The notes: a model not told the origin generated them from the sequence alone. A stretch of DNA of 64,000 nt from Lytechinus pictus (GCF_037042905.1 NC_087252.1:1265501-1329500); one strand, 5' to 3'; counted from the first letter of the stretch, positions 12,201-22,402 are shown. Made by a program: numbers and translations.

Positions 12201-15200
12201 ACCCAAAGGCCGCAATCGAAAGGTTGTACCTTCCCCGTGATCTTGGAGGAAGAGGTCTACAACAAATTGAGATGGTCTGGAATATGGAAGCAACGAACCT
12301 CGCCAACTACCTATCCAATCCACCTGATATACTGACGAGTATATCCCTCGATTATGATAAATGTCAAGCAATATACTCCATTAACAAGCAAGCATCTATC
12401 TTATTGGCACAACATCGACTGACACTACCCTACGGTGAAAAAGAGAAGGCAAGACTTAAATGCTCCTTTCACAAGAAACTTCAAGAGCAACTTAAATCCA
12501 AGCGACTTCATGGCCACCATGAAAAACAGACGCATCGGGAGTTCGTAGACCAGAAAGACACACATCAATGGCTTAAGTCGGCGGGACTAAGAGGTGAAAC
12601 TGAAGGGTTCGTCTATGCTATTCAGGACCAGGTGGTGAGGACCCGTGCCTACGAAAAATCTATCCTCAGAAGAGACACAGACGACACTTGCAGGATGTGT
12701 GGAAAAGAGACCGAAACAATCATGCATTTGGTATCAGCATGTTCGACTCTTGCTGGAACTGAGTACATCACAAGACATGACAATATTGCCAAAGTTATCC
12801 ATTGGCAACTACTGAAGGATCGCGGTAAAATGACTTGTGATCACGCTTGGGAACATCAGCCACAAACGATCACCACGATCAATAACAGCACCATATATTG
12901 GAACTGTGGCATACTAACGGATAGAACCATCCACTGCAACAAGCCGGACATCATCGTCAGAGACAACAACGTAGTAAATATCATTGAGGTCTCTGTTCCC
13001 CATGATATCAACATTGCTGTAAAGGAAAGAGACAAACGGCTCAAGTATCAAGACCTAAGGATTGAGATCGAGAGGATGTGGAACGTGAAAGCAGAGGTCA
13101 CACCAGTCATCATTGGTCACTCAGGAATGGTGAAGAAGGGAATGGAAGCCTGCATAACCAAGATCTCTCCTCACCTTCGGATGTACGACATTCAGAAGGC
13201 AGCTATCTTGGGTACAACCAGATTGATAAGAAAGACTCTCGGACATTAGTAGTGTAAAGTTCCTAGTTGCACTTGAAATTACTTGGTGCTTTTTGTTAGA
13301 GCAAAGTTATTCAAGAAAAAAATACGGACTTGATCCTGTTTAGAGGAATAATAATAGTAATAATAATAATAAGCGATTATATAGCGCTATCTACATGAAT
13401 CTAGAAATTATCTATTCCGAGCCGCATTATGTATTATTATCATTATTACCCCAGCTTTAGCTCCAGCTGCGTCCAGGTGCTCAGCACATGAAGGAATTAA
13501 TCCTGCTGGGTACCCATTCACCTCACCTGGGTTGAGCGCAGCACAATAATTACAATGATTTTACATAACCTGTATAGTGACACATAATAATCGAACGATT
13601 TCTGATCTATCTACATTGCGAGACTATCACTGTCGCAAAATGCACCGTGTCACACCTGCGCACATGTGAAGATGTGCTCCACACTGTTAAACTGCCACAG
13701 TTCGACACTGTTGACACCTATACGCTGAGTGTTCACAGTGTGTTCACATAGCGACCTATTTGAAGATGTGATTCAAACTATTAGGCCCGTATTCTGAAGT
13801 CAGGTATAACTTAGACCAACTTGGTCTAACTCTGTGCTAAAATTATGGGAAGCCAAAAGTGTCAATTTTTTATTAAGTCGTATGTTTCTTATGTTTACTG
13901 TGCTCTTTCTTGATTCATCGATGGTGAAGACAATCATCTATTTATACTTCCTAGACAATTATGAATGATTTGAGAGCCAAATGAGCTGAAATATTATATC
14001 TCTACTGCTAGTGACTTATGTAACAATTGGCTATACATACTTAAACCACAACTTTAAACCTGAGTTTAAGTTACACCCGATTTCAGAATACGGGCCTTAA
14101 AGTGCTAAAATTCAACACTATGGATACCATACAGTGTGATTGTTCATAGTGTGGTCACATTGTGGTCCATGTTAAAATTTGATACACACTGCTCCAATTG
14201 CAAAAAAGTCAACAGTATGATGATCATGTTACACTTGTTCCATTCTGTGGGACAATGTGTCCTTGTTAGTGGGAATTAAGTTAATTCACCCCTTTATAAA
14301 TTAAGTTCCATGATGAATATATCCTTGGCCTGACATTATCAAATTGTCGATTTTTTTCGCTTTACAGAAAGATGATACCATCAAGTTGCTTCAGAGTCAT
14401 GTTGGGGTTGCCAAGGAGAAACTCTGTCAGCTGATCGTCGAAGGTGACGGCCGCCATGACAGTGGATGTGATTTCGATGGTTCTTCATCGGCCACCAGCC
14501 AAGAAGATCCTGCATCGATTGGTACAGAGCCAAGTGTCAGCGAAAAGTCCGTCACAGAGAAGCCAGTAGATTACGCCCAGGAGTCCGGGGGCTCTCAACA
14601 GAACAGTCCCGTTAAGAAAAAGAAAAGGTCGCCGAAGAAGTGCAAAGGAACATCAACGAAAGGTCTTTCAATGGAGGAAGAAGCAGTGACGGTTGTCGAT
14701 TTGGAAGATAAAAATGTTTTAGATCGATCTTCATCTGCGTTAATACCTCCAACAACTGGTCGACGGGAGAGCTTAAGCGTGCAAAGCATACGCAGGAGAA
14801 GAGCAAACAGTCTTCGAAGTGTCGGCAGCGCGTCGTCCCAATTTGAAGAACTGCGCAACTGTATCGCAAAAGAACTGCACCAAGCTCAGCATATATCGTC
14901 AAACCTGCGCGATTCCATAGCGCAGGATTTGGGCTCGTGCCGGGAAAGACCTTTATATTACGATATCGCGCGCACGGAGGGAGAAATAATGTCATCCTTG
15001 AGCAAATCCTACAGACTAAGAGATGACGACACGCATTCTTTAGCAAGTAGTACATTCACATATGATAATCCTGTCTTTTCTCGTGATCAGTTTCCAAGGA
15101 GAAGTAACAGCAGTTATCGGACAAGCAGAACAAGCAGACAATCCAGCTTTCGATCCGTTGCCAGTATTGCCCTTGAAATAGCAGAGAGCTACTCGAGAAA

Positions 15201-15357
15201 AAACAAGAACGGGAACGCCAAAGACAGAGAATTGCAGTGGCCAAGTTATATTCCGCCCAAGGAATCTAAAGTGCGCAGTGGGGAGCCTTTACGAGTTGTG
15301 CGCAGCTCAGAAGCGCCAATTGTGTATACTAGGAGCATATACAATACATACGTTTGA
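5970..15357 (+). CDS. GPR156: GPR156-like class C orphan G-protein-coupled receptor (7 coding exons)
   Basis: Joining 5970-6217, 8183-8315, 8655-8762, 9477-9605, 10216-10581, 10912-11073 and 14368-15357 gives an uninterrupted 711-residue frame, every junction GT-AG and in phase. The product is a plasma-membrane receptor with a short glycosylatable N-terminus (NIS, NGT) and no Venus-flytrap domain. Seven membrane segments span roughly residues 52-328, and a coiled coil spans about 361-408 (AENAALKRSLGE then KDDTIKLLQSHV). The 300-residue Ser/Arg-rich tail ends in NTYV, a class I PDZ ligand. KMSSPNLN at the first intracellular loop, KSWRVYRIF before TM4 and the coiled coil match my recollection of vertebrate GPR156 better than GABA-B subunits. 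GPR156 is known as a constitutively Gi/o-coupled orphan receptor that orients hair cells downstream of EMX2. That role is vertebrate knowledge and is not shown here. Upstream untranslated exons are not identified. Confidence 0.9.
6350..6932. mobile_element. TTAA-flanked foldback element in GPR156 intron 1
   Basis: The element (6354-6928) starts AGGGGAATGAAAC and ends GGTTTCATCTTCCT. TTAA lies at 6350-6353 and 6929-6932 as the target duplication. The two halves are loosely inverted: a GAACAACTTTCCC-type word near 6543 faces GGGAAAGTTGTTCAC near 6730. It has no transposase. The TTAA duplication suggests a piggyBac- or Kolobok-type parent. Confidence 0.7.
6933..7245 (+). pseudogene. Decayed tandem copies of the exon 1 / intron 1 boundary
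   Basis: The end of exon 1 and its downstream intron (6195-6320) recur twice. A worn copy lies at 6935-7055 (GGTTATCGAAATCATA then GGTGGCCTCAAG). A better copy lies at 7062-7245 and keeps an open frame ending FLLFNIRYRKNR, followed by AG|GCAAGG in place of AG|GTAAGG. The frame aligns with the second half of TM1. It lacks an obvious acceptor or the N-terminal half, so it is probably a relic rather than an alternative exon. Confidence 0.6.
7647..8092. repeat. 11-bp minisatellite (GAACACACTGT)n
   Basis: About forty imperfect units of GAACACACTGT, with variants GAGCACACTGT and AAACACACTGT, are arranged head to tail. A short inversion lies near 7890-7912 (AGAGTGTGTTCACAGTGTGTT). Because 11 is not a multiple of three, all frames on the minus strand read Cys/Val/Ser-rich repeats that are not a real protein. 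It lies in GPR156 intron 1, just before exon 2. Confidence 0.85.
8183..8315 (+). CDS. GPR156: GPR156-like exon 2 (intracellular loop 1, TM2)
   Basis: The acceptor is TTTTTCAATAG and the donor GCAAG|GTATAT. It restores codon phase from exon 1 and ends in phase 0. It encodes LIKMSSPNLN, the loop shared by GABA-B and GPR156 receptors, followed by TM2. Confidence 0.88.
8655..8762 (+). CDS. GPR156: GPR156-like exon 3 (TM3)
   Basis: The acceptor is AATTTTCAG and the donor GGATG|GTAAGA, and 36 codons lie between them in phase 0. TM3 is followed by TKSWRVYRIF, equivalent to the K-T/S-W-R loop of class C GABA-B-like receptors. Confidence 0.88.
8801..8946. mobile_element. Short inverted-repeat element in GPR156 intron 3
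   Basis: CCAGTAGCGGAACTGG at the left matches, inverted, GTAGATCCACCACTGCA at the right. T-rich and C-homopolymer tracts lie inside. It resembles the element at 2247-2498 in layout and has no coding capacity. Confidence 0.45.
9066..9253. mobile_element. Foldback MITE in GPR156 intron 3
   Basis: CACTCTAAAAATGAAATGTT at the left is mirrored by AACATTTTATTTCATAGAGTG at the right. The inversion continues inward through AATCAACATTT and AAATGTTGATT. Length is about 188 bp and no frame is open. Confidence 0.7.
9477..9605 (+). CDS. GPR156: GPR156-like exon 4 (TM4)
   Basis: The acceptor is CCCTTGCAG and the donor GCAG|GTAGGC, with 43 codons in phase 0. VIRDNKLIGI leads into TM4 and the following segment ends in a WLIFDPPQC motif, as in GPR156/GABA-B2. 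Confidence 0.87.
10216..10581 (+). CDS. GPR156: GPR156-like exon 5 (extracellular loop 2 to TM7)
   Basis: The acceptor is CCTCTGTAG and the donor CAAAG|GTAGGC, with 122 codons in phase 0. It begins with a Thr/Pro-rich extracellular loop and then carries TM5, TM6 and TM7. It holds LLYGTHLSWATRNV, which corresponds to the third intracellular region, and ends in a VHLPK motif like the VPKL/IPQL at the end of TM7 in relatives. Confidence 0.88.
10912..11073 (+). CDS. GPR156: GPR156-like exon 6 (proximal tail, start of coiled coil)
   Basis: The acceptor is TTGTATCCAG and the donor GGCGAG|GTGAGA, with 54 codons in phase 0. The last third, FNQVEEELFLLSAENAALKR, has heptad-spaced leucines. It continues in exon 7, so the coiled coil is split by a 3.3-kb intron. 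Confidence 0.85.
11088..11224. repeat. (TAA)n microsatellite at the 5' edge of a retrotransposon
   Basis: Nearly pure TAA units with occasional TGA/CAA interruptions start 14 bp after the exon 6 donor. The tract ends exactly where retrotransposon coding sequence starts. TAA units resume at 13347 on the other side. Confidence 0.9.
11225..13346 (+). mobile_element. R4/Dong-like non-LTR retrotransposon, 5'-truncated
   Basis: One open frame (11225-13249, 674 residues) covers most of a reverse transcriptase and a C-terminal restriction-like endonuclease. Visible are motif A (MAWIDYRKAFD, residues 60-70), motif B (GIFQGDSLSPLLF), the catalytic YMDD (170-173), a CCHC knuckle (C489, C492, H501, C506) and KPD at 573-575 with E588 thirteen residues on. 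This is the KPD-x12-E layout of the endonuclease. The frame starts mid-domain (MYKLLTS), so the N-terminus, including its zinc fingers, is missing. About 100 bp of 3' untranslated sequence follows. (TAA)n on both sides fits the known preference of Dong for TAA repeats. It lies in GPR156 intron 6, same strand, and the absence of stops suggests a recent insertion. Confidence 0.85.
13347..13550. repeat. Dispersed repeat with (TAA)n head and ATATAGCGC motif
   Basis: A TAA run leads into AAGCGATTATATAGCGCTAT and later into GGGTACCCATTCACCTCACC TGGG-type sequence. The TAATAAT...TATAGCGC arrangement recurs near 35083-35135 and, more loosely, at 58425-58500. It is a short interspersed element of unassigned class. 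Its TAA head appears to have been the target of the retrotransposon at 11225-13346. Confidence 0.5.
13620..14265. repeat. CACAGTGTG-type repeat split by the TTA-flanked MITE
   Basis: GTGTTCACAGTGTGTTCACAT near 13731 and ACACTATGGATACCATACAGT near 14115 belong to the same dispersed family as 4625-5680. The family member is interrupted by the element at 13784-14096. Confidence 0.45.
13784..14096. mobile_element. Harbinger-type MITE (TTA-flanked) in GPR156 intron 6
   Basis: GGCCCGTATTCTGAAGTCAG at the left mirrors TTTCAGAATACGGGCC at the right. TTA lies at 13781-13783 and 14097-14099. The inversion continues through TATAACTTA and TAAGTTACA. A 3-bp TTA/TWA duplication is typical of PIF/Harbinger elements. 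No protein is encoded. Confidence 0.75.
14368..15357 (+). CDS. GPR156: GPR156-like exon 7 (coiled coil, cytoplasmic tail, stop)
   Basis: The acceptor is CGCTTTACAG. It opens with KDDTIKLLQSHVGVAKEKL, completing the coiled coil. It then runs through acidic/Ser-rich sequence, a Lys-rich patch (KKKKRSPKKCKG), RRRRANSLRS-type Arg/Ser sites that look like kinase substrates, and a final NTYV then TGA at 15355. Long tails of this sort are normal for GPR156. Confidence 0.86.
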   Translation, partial: KDDTIKLLQSHVGVAKEKLCQLIVEGDGRHDSGCDFDGSSSATSQEDPASIGTEPSVSEKSVTEKPVDYAQESGGSQQNSPVKKKKRSPKKCKGTSTKGLSMEEEAVTVVDLEDKNVLDRSSSALIPPTTGRRESLSVQSIRRRRANSLRSVGSASSQFEELRNCIAKELHQAQHISSNLRDSIAQDLGSCRERPLYYDIARTEGEIMSSLSKSYRLRDDDTHSLASSTFTYDNPVFSRDQFPRRSNSSYRTSRTSRQSSFRSVASIALEIAESYSRKNKNGNAKDRELQWPSYIPPKESKVRSGEPLRVVRSSEAPIVYTRSIYNTYV

Positions 15358-16387
15358 ACGAACATAAAGATCAATTATGCTTTAACTCAGACATGTCAGT
15401 TTGCTTTAATGTATATAAAAGTATCGATTTTGTGAAGATACAACTATATTTATTACTGAAATGAACTTTGTTTTAACTTATTTTCAAATATCGTAATATG
15501 GAGGTATAATGATGCTCTGCTGATGCAAGCCGTCAGTAATTTGCTATTGTGTTTTGTACTATTTACAAATAATTATCAGAACTTCATTACGGCTTAATAT
15601 TGTATGGCAGCGGTGTGAAATTCAGGTTCTAGGTGTCAATCTGGAACAGTTTTGCTCTGATAAAATATTAGATCTGTCAAAACTAAGATTTAACAATTAT
15701 AAATCATGGTTAGTTTATTTTAGATATAATGATGACCACCTTTTCATGAACATATGAAATATGAAATATATATACCTAATGAATATTCATGACGACTGTT
15801 TTCACAAAATTTTGCTAAACTTTAAAATTCAATAACTTTGTTATTTGTTATCCGATTTTGATGAAGTTTTCGGCATTTTGCTCAGTGAATTCTACTCTAT
15901 TTATTAAGCTATACATACTTTCAGCCCGGACCATCCCTTTAACTGAACATGCGACATGTCGTAATTCCGCCGGAAAGATAGTGTTTACATTCATGGCGGT
16001 GTGTTCACATTGTGAAATACAGTGTAGAGTCACCTTCACACTGTTAAATTTTAGTATTTTAACCATTTTACCAGTGTGAATCACATCTTCACAAAGTAGA
16101 CTATAAACACACACCATAAACACTCACGTTGGCCAACCGTATGAAATGTTAGGCCTATTTCACATTTTTAAATTTAGAGTATGAATTATATCTTCACATA
16201 GTTCACTATATGAACACACACCATGAACACTCATGTAGACCAATTGGTCAACCGAATGAAATGTTAGGCCTATTTCACACTTTTAAACTAGAGTATATGA
16301 ATTATACCTTCACAAAATCCACTATGTGAACACACTGTGTGGCACTGCACTGTGTGATACTATGTTATATCCAGCATTGATATTGGT
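15358..16387. other. Downstream flank of GPR156-like gene with repeat remains
   Basis: The first 400 bp are AT-rich and may be 3' untranslated sequence. Positions 15772-15938 are the right half of a TTAA-flanked element, ending CAGCCCGGACCATCCCT then TTAA at 15939-15942, with its left part lost. Positions 15980-16380 are another CACTGTG-type block, with a locally duplicated unit (ATGAAATGTTAGGCCTATTT at 16141 and 16257). Confidence 0.5.
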
Positions 16388-18993
16388 ACCAACGAACGTA
16401 GAGGGTGTCAACACTGTGCAGGTATCACGATTCTAATTAGGCCTACAGCAGAAAGGCAAAAGATATTAATTCGACCTAACCCAATTTTTTTTATTCTGAT
16501 ACAGCTGATTAACAAAAGTGTATGCATATAATTATTCATCTGAAACTGATTCTATGGAGGGCAACTACTGAACTTTCTTTTCCAAATCAAGAGATAATGT
16601 TACTTAACTTATCTATTTGACCGGCGGAAGAATTAGGGTTATTTTACTGTATCGGGTGAAGAATTTGTTCCCCCAAGGAGATGTCTTCATAAATGCCGAT
16701 TTATTTTTAAAATGGGCCGGTTGAGGTACCCTTTTGTGGTCATATATGGACTGCCAGATATATATCCTATCCAGCCATAGTAAATATTCGACTTTCTATT
16801 TTTGTCCTTATTCTTAATGATTTTTTTTTTATATTGACATTTTTACACACGAGTCTTGGGGAAATGTTTAACGCGCGTGACACCTGGGCCCCGTCTTACG
16901 TGTGTTTATTCTTCCATTGCGAGGACAGAATCAGCGTTTTCAAACGTCGATTCAAAACGCCGATCGTAAACGTGGTTCTGGGAGTGCTGTTTATGCTTCA
17001 CTTTTCAGAGGCGAAATCACGAACTCCAGCTGGCTTCGCATCGTAATTTTCGTTGAGCAGGAAAGCGAGGTCAAATTGGGCGCGCCCTTTTTCGAAAGTT
17101 TTTTTCCTGAGAGTTGTTATAGGGAAGGTACGTTGACTGTTATTTAAACATCGAACAATTTCCAATATTTAGTCATTGCATGGAGCTACTTGACATAGCC
17201 ATATATTTTCCACCATGGTGAGGATAATAGTGAGAAAAAATAAAGAATATTAAAGTATACATAATAAAATAATAAAACATCTATTTGTTTATAGGCATCG
17301 GGCGATGTCTCCTCATTATAACTCATGTTCCAGGGTTTTTTTTTTGTAAATCCCTCAGCATTCATCGTGATGACAAATTGGAAGAGTAATACTAGTGATA
17401 GTACTTAAATCAATTATCACACATGCAAATGTAACAAGGGAGATGAGAGGTAATGAGAGGTAACACGCGACCATGGAGCAATGCGACTGTATTTGCCCGC
17501 GGATTTTCATCTCACCGGAAGCATGTACCAAATGACGTAATTTAAACACGTTTACGATCGTGGTTCTGTTTATACTTCCCCAGAAATCCTGATTCTGGTC
17601 AAACGACGTTTACAAACGCACCTTTTTGTGAGTTTACGATCGGCGTTTTGAAACAGCGTTTATGGACGTTCCACAGTTAAAGTGAAATCCATGTCATTTT
17701 CACCAAACTTTCCACATTGATACTTTAGAACCTTAATATTCGAAATATGCAAAAATTAACATAGGTCCATGTGCTTGATTTTTTGCTATAGAGCTTCAAA
17801 GTATACCCAAATTGATGTTCTTAAAAATTGCGCATTCAAAAGAATTTGGCATTTTTAGACCACCCAAGATTACTACAATGAGTTTAAACCTATATTACTC
17901 AGTCAAAATACATGAAAAAGTCATCAAATTTCGCAAGAGAGTTAATAATTGTATCGTTAGAATGGAGAATATATTTATAGTGCTATTTGTTTGCAATTTT
18001 AAGTTTAACAGCACTGCCATTTCTTAAAAATTGCGTAAAAGACAACAAAATCCCAATCTAAAAAATGTGAAATTTCAGTTACAAACTACAAACGTACAAT
18101 AAATGCTGCACTTTATTCAAAATCCATGTCATTTTCACCAAAATTTGCAGAGTTGTAGAGGAAGGTATACCTAAGCGGTACAAACATTAAAAAATAGGGG
18201 TTCATGTGCTTGTTTTTAAACTATCAGCATTTTTATTAGAGCAAATGTGCTTTTTAAAACACCTAAAATGCGCCAAATGCTTTGTATCTATGTGAAGAAA
18301 AAATCAAAACCACTCTACCATTCATTCAAACTCGGGGTAATATTCGTGATTCTTGGCAGCACTGCAGAGTAAAGTATTTTGAAATTGTAGAGAATGTTTT
18401 TTTGAATGGTCCATGGAATAATTCCACTTTATAGCTTCATGAAATAACACATCGGATCTGCAGTTAAAGTGCAGAAGATGAGAAAAATCAGCTCATACCC
18501 GCAGCTAATTAATCACCTGTTCATCCATTGTGACGTCAGCGCGCAGAGTGTAAACTATGCGCAGATCATAATGCGCACAAACATAACTGTGGAACGTCCT
18601 TAAATGAAAGTAAGCACGGACGCAACCGTGTTTTGGACTAATCACGTTTGGAAACGCTGATTCTGGCCTGAAATGTGGAAGCATAAACACGGCCAAAGAG
18701 TAACGATGGATCCTATCAATCGTAAGACTGTGGAAATCCATCAACGTCATAAATTTTTCTTCAGGAAATTTGAACAATGTCCTTTGTAAACAAGGAGAAG
18801 CATCTTGCATTTTCAAGAAAACAATAAATATATGATTATACACCTTAGTTAGAAAATATTTGAACAAACATGCATAATAGATGTTGACGTTGCGTGTTTT
18901 CCATAGTTGTTTTTATTGGACCAATCCTAACTCTTTGTAAGACGGTTTCAGCAGTGTTCATGTATATTGTTGACACCCTCTACGTTCGCTGGT
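16388..18993. mobile_element. 2.6-kb composite bounded by 25-bp inverted repeats
   Basis: ACCAACGAACGTAGAGGGTG continuing to TCAAC (16388-16412) returns inverted at 18969-18993 with one mismatch. Inside, GGACGTTCCACAGTTA (17664-17679) returns inverted at 18584-18599. A 110-bp direct repeat (AATCCATGTCATTTTCACCA at 17689 and 18121) is also present. No transposase frame is visible. Positions 16430-16885 belong to a repeat family with another copy at 60505-60865. It looks like a non-autonomous DNA element that has collected other insertions. Confidence 0.5.
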
Positions 18994-20034
18994 TTAAACA
19001 TGATCACCTTTACCATGACATAGTTTCATGTACAAATCAAAAAAGGTAATCACGGTTTTACCATTGTCTTATCATATGATAAATACAATCAATAAAATAA
19101 TGAACTGTGACCTAAATGCTAAATTTTTACCATGGGCTTATGACATGCCTCATATCAATAACATAATATAAGAATCATGGTTTTAACGTGATTTTACCAT
19201 TTCAGAATCACTATGCAGCTAATTAAGATATCAATTCAGGATAACGATGAAAGCAGAGTGTAATTTTATACCACTTATTCCAAACAGTGACTTTACTTTT
19301 GTGTTTTACTTAACATTTATTTTTCATTACATTTAACATAATGTAAAAATGATAGAATTGCCTTCAGCAAAAAGAAAGTATGTTCAAACATGATTTTAGC
19401 ATGTTCAAATTACCAACAATAATTGCAGTTGTTACTTCTTTTTCTCTGACATTGAACTAGGGTACTTTAACTCCTTACGCTGAATATTGAGTGTTTTTAA
19501 GTAACGTTCTTAAATATATTTTAGTATGGTATCTGACAGTGGCTGAATACATGGTTAAAATGAAGGGGCCCTTTAGTTGAGCTGAGAAAATGAAAAAGCA
19601 TGTCAAATTGACGCAATATGATTGTGTCTTCTTTTTTTTTACCTGGATCAATATCTTTAAATTTAGATATAACTAAATCGATCTATTTTATTGTGGAAGA
19701 TCAGTCGAATAATTGATTTGAAATATAATGTTCATTAATCTATGGTGCTCATGGTGATGGTGATATTAGCGAGTTTTCGTAATTACATCGAGAACGGATT
19801 CTACAACATACTACACAAAATCTATTTAAACTGTCCGTCAATCACAATGAACAGCCGAGAGGTCTTTGTCGAAAATTGGTGCACCGGGACTGCAGAGGAT
19901 CGTCGTAAAATTCTGAGCTGACGAATAATTGCAAATAATTATGTCGTTTGTCCAGATTCACGGACGACACCAATGTTTTGATTCACCGATTTTCAACAAA
20001 GACTGCTTTGTCATGAAGGGCTTTCGACAATTCT
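18994..20034. other. Intergenic DNA, nothing assigned
   Basis: AT-rich sequence without a credible open frame or a clear repeat boundary. Confidence 0.4.
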
Positions 20035-20269
20035 GTACACTGTAAAAATTGTGGTGTTAAAACTGACAACAGTTGGTGTTAATAGAGGACCACACCCTGA
20101 GGTGTTAAAATTTCACCCTAGAGATTGAACATAACACAAAAGAGTGTTAATGTAAATACCAAAGGTGTTGCATAGGTGTTGAACTAACACTGTCAAATTA
20201 ACACCGGTGTAAAATAACTGGTTCGGTCCTCTATGTACACCGGTTAACACCACAGTTTTTGCCGTGTAC
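20035..20269. mobile_element. Foldback MITE
   Basis: GTACACTGTAAAAATTGTGG TGTTAA at the left mirrors TTAACACCACAGTTTTTGCC GTGTAC at the right. Inside are several GGTGTTAA/TTAACACC pairs and the inverted pair AGAGGACC/GGTCCTCT. Non-coding. Confidence 0.7.
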
Positions 20270-21795
20270 GTTCTGCGTAGTGGTTGTGAAAACTCCTTAT
20301 TGTCTATGATAGTTAATGTGAAAGGTATTACACTTTAATTACAACTAGATTGTTGAAGTAAATGTTAATTCCAAGTCAAAATTGGCGTTCGACGATTGAA
20401 GTACTCCATCAATTATAACACATTAAATCTAATAAATTATTGAATCAATAATTTTAAAAGAATTCATTTACTCTTCGCTTATTACTTTTGCCTGTTTCAG
20501 AGCCTGTTTGGACTTTTGTTGATGTTGTTGTTGTTTAAGGGGTAATAATGCAGAGAAAAATCAATTTTCAAAGTTCGAATTAATTTTCCGATATAAAAAG
20601 AAAGGGTGAAGCGTGAAGTTTAGCAATAGATAGGAGGTAATAACTAAGTTCAAAGGGGAGACCGCATTTCGTAGCAGAAAATTCTGAGGTAATTCTTCGA
20701 TCTTCCTTCTTGTGTTGAGAACAAAAGTTCAAAATTTCCTTATTTTCAACCAACACAGGTGAAGATTCATGATCATTAAGTGCAAAAGGCTTTTTCTAGT
20801 AGTAAGTAAAAGAACATTAATTCTTACCCGATGTCGATCGTCAAACCGCAGTCACATCGACAAATCCGACTCCAGACCGAACAAAGTTATTACATTATAT
20901 CCAATTGCAAACTATCGATCGGTTTGGAATCTGATTCGCTGGATTGACAGCCGCACAGACCACAGGGTAACGGGAGTTCACGAGACAATCAAAGAAAACA
21001 AGACCACATCGACTGGGGTTCGAGAAAGGATATTGATTAGCATTCTTGGGAACAATGATGTAAAATTGGTTTAGGGTTCGTTGATTATTAGAATTGATCT
21101 TGGCGAACGATTGAGCCGTGGATGGATGTCTAATAGATTTCAGATAATTTTTGTACCGTTTCGCTTCACCTAGCAACTAGAATTTATAAAAGTAACTAAG
21201 TAAGTAAGAACAACGCTTAAGTCAGTCTAAATATGTCATTTCACAAGACACCCCCCCCCCCCGCCGAATAGAGGCAGCGCAATTGAATAAATTCCTATTC
21301 TGTCCCAATTAAAGGAAACATATAACCCTTGTGGGCATGTAAACTGAACTGAATGAAAAGCGTTGCATAACTTAGTTTAAAACAAAAGTTGTCCATATTT
21401 TTTTATTATTATAATTTTTTTAAACAAAAATCTTTATGGGAAATTTGAAACGCGATTCAGCAATATTGATTCAAACTGGTAGGCCGTTTTGACAGATCCC
21501 AGTGGCTTGTATTTCGAACTCGGGTTTAGTTTAATATTCACCAAGAACATAATAAGCTGGCGTTCAGCTGTGGAGGTCTTATGTACTGCCAATTGCAAAG
21601 AGAATTAAGTAAGTAAGTTAGACCATGGTCTAAATTAAACTGGACTTGAGCATAAAGGGCAGTTTGTTTTATAGACCAATTCCATCCAAATTCATGTATT
21701 TTTGCGGTACGCCATAAAAATGTAGTATGCTTGGCTAACCCCTCGCATACAGACGGAGGCATACATTATAACGATAGTAATAATATAATGATAAG
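20270..21795. other. Intergenic DNA with foldback remains
   Basis: No credible gene. The 101-codon frame at 20769-21074 lies in sequence rich in CGATCG and GACTCCAGACCG words that resemble the 4086-4193 element, so I read it as repeat DNA. A C homopolymer lies near 21251-21262. Confidence 0.4.
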
Positions 21796-22102
<307 letters not shown>

Positions 22103-22402
22103 GTGATATTAATAAGAACAATAAAACAATACTAATAATAACAATGATGATGATAATAATAGTTATCAATCATAGAGATGAATAAATAAATAGATAAATA
22201 AAAAAAAAAATTGCAGAAATAAAACCTGTAAACCCACAAAACCTCAATGCATAACTAAGAATATGTTTAATTGCAAGGTGTTCTAAGAATGAAAGTCATC
22301 AATGCATTACCACTGAATGTTTGGGGTAACATAGGAAATAAATCTATAAACTATCTAGTAAGACAAAAGGAGACGTGCATTGTTTGCGTTCGTTATCTAT
22401 GA

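Noticed and set aside
14595-15244. Minus-strand open frames opposite GPR156-like exon 7
   Set aside because: They are shadows of a real, spliced plus-strand coding exon.
16834-17147. Overlapping 70- and 81-codon frames
   Set aside because: They fall across the dispersed repeat shared with 60505-60870 and an inverted-repeat block. Neither frame is kept in the other copy.
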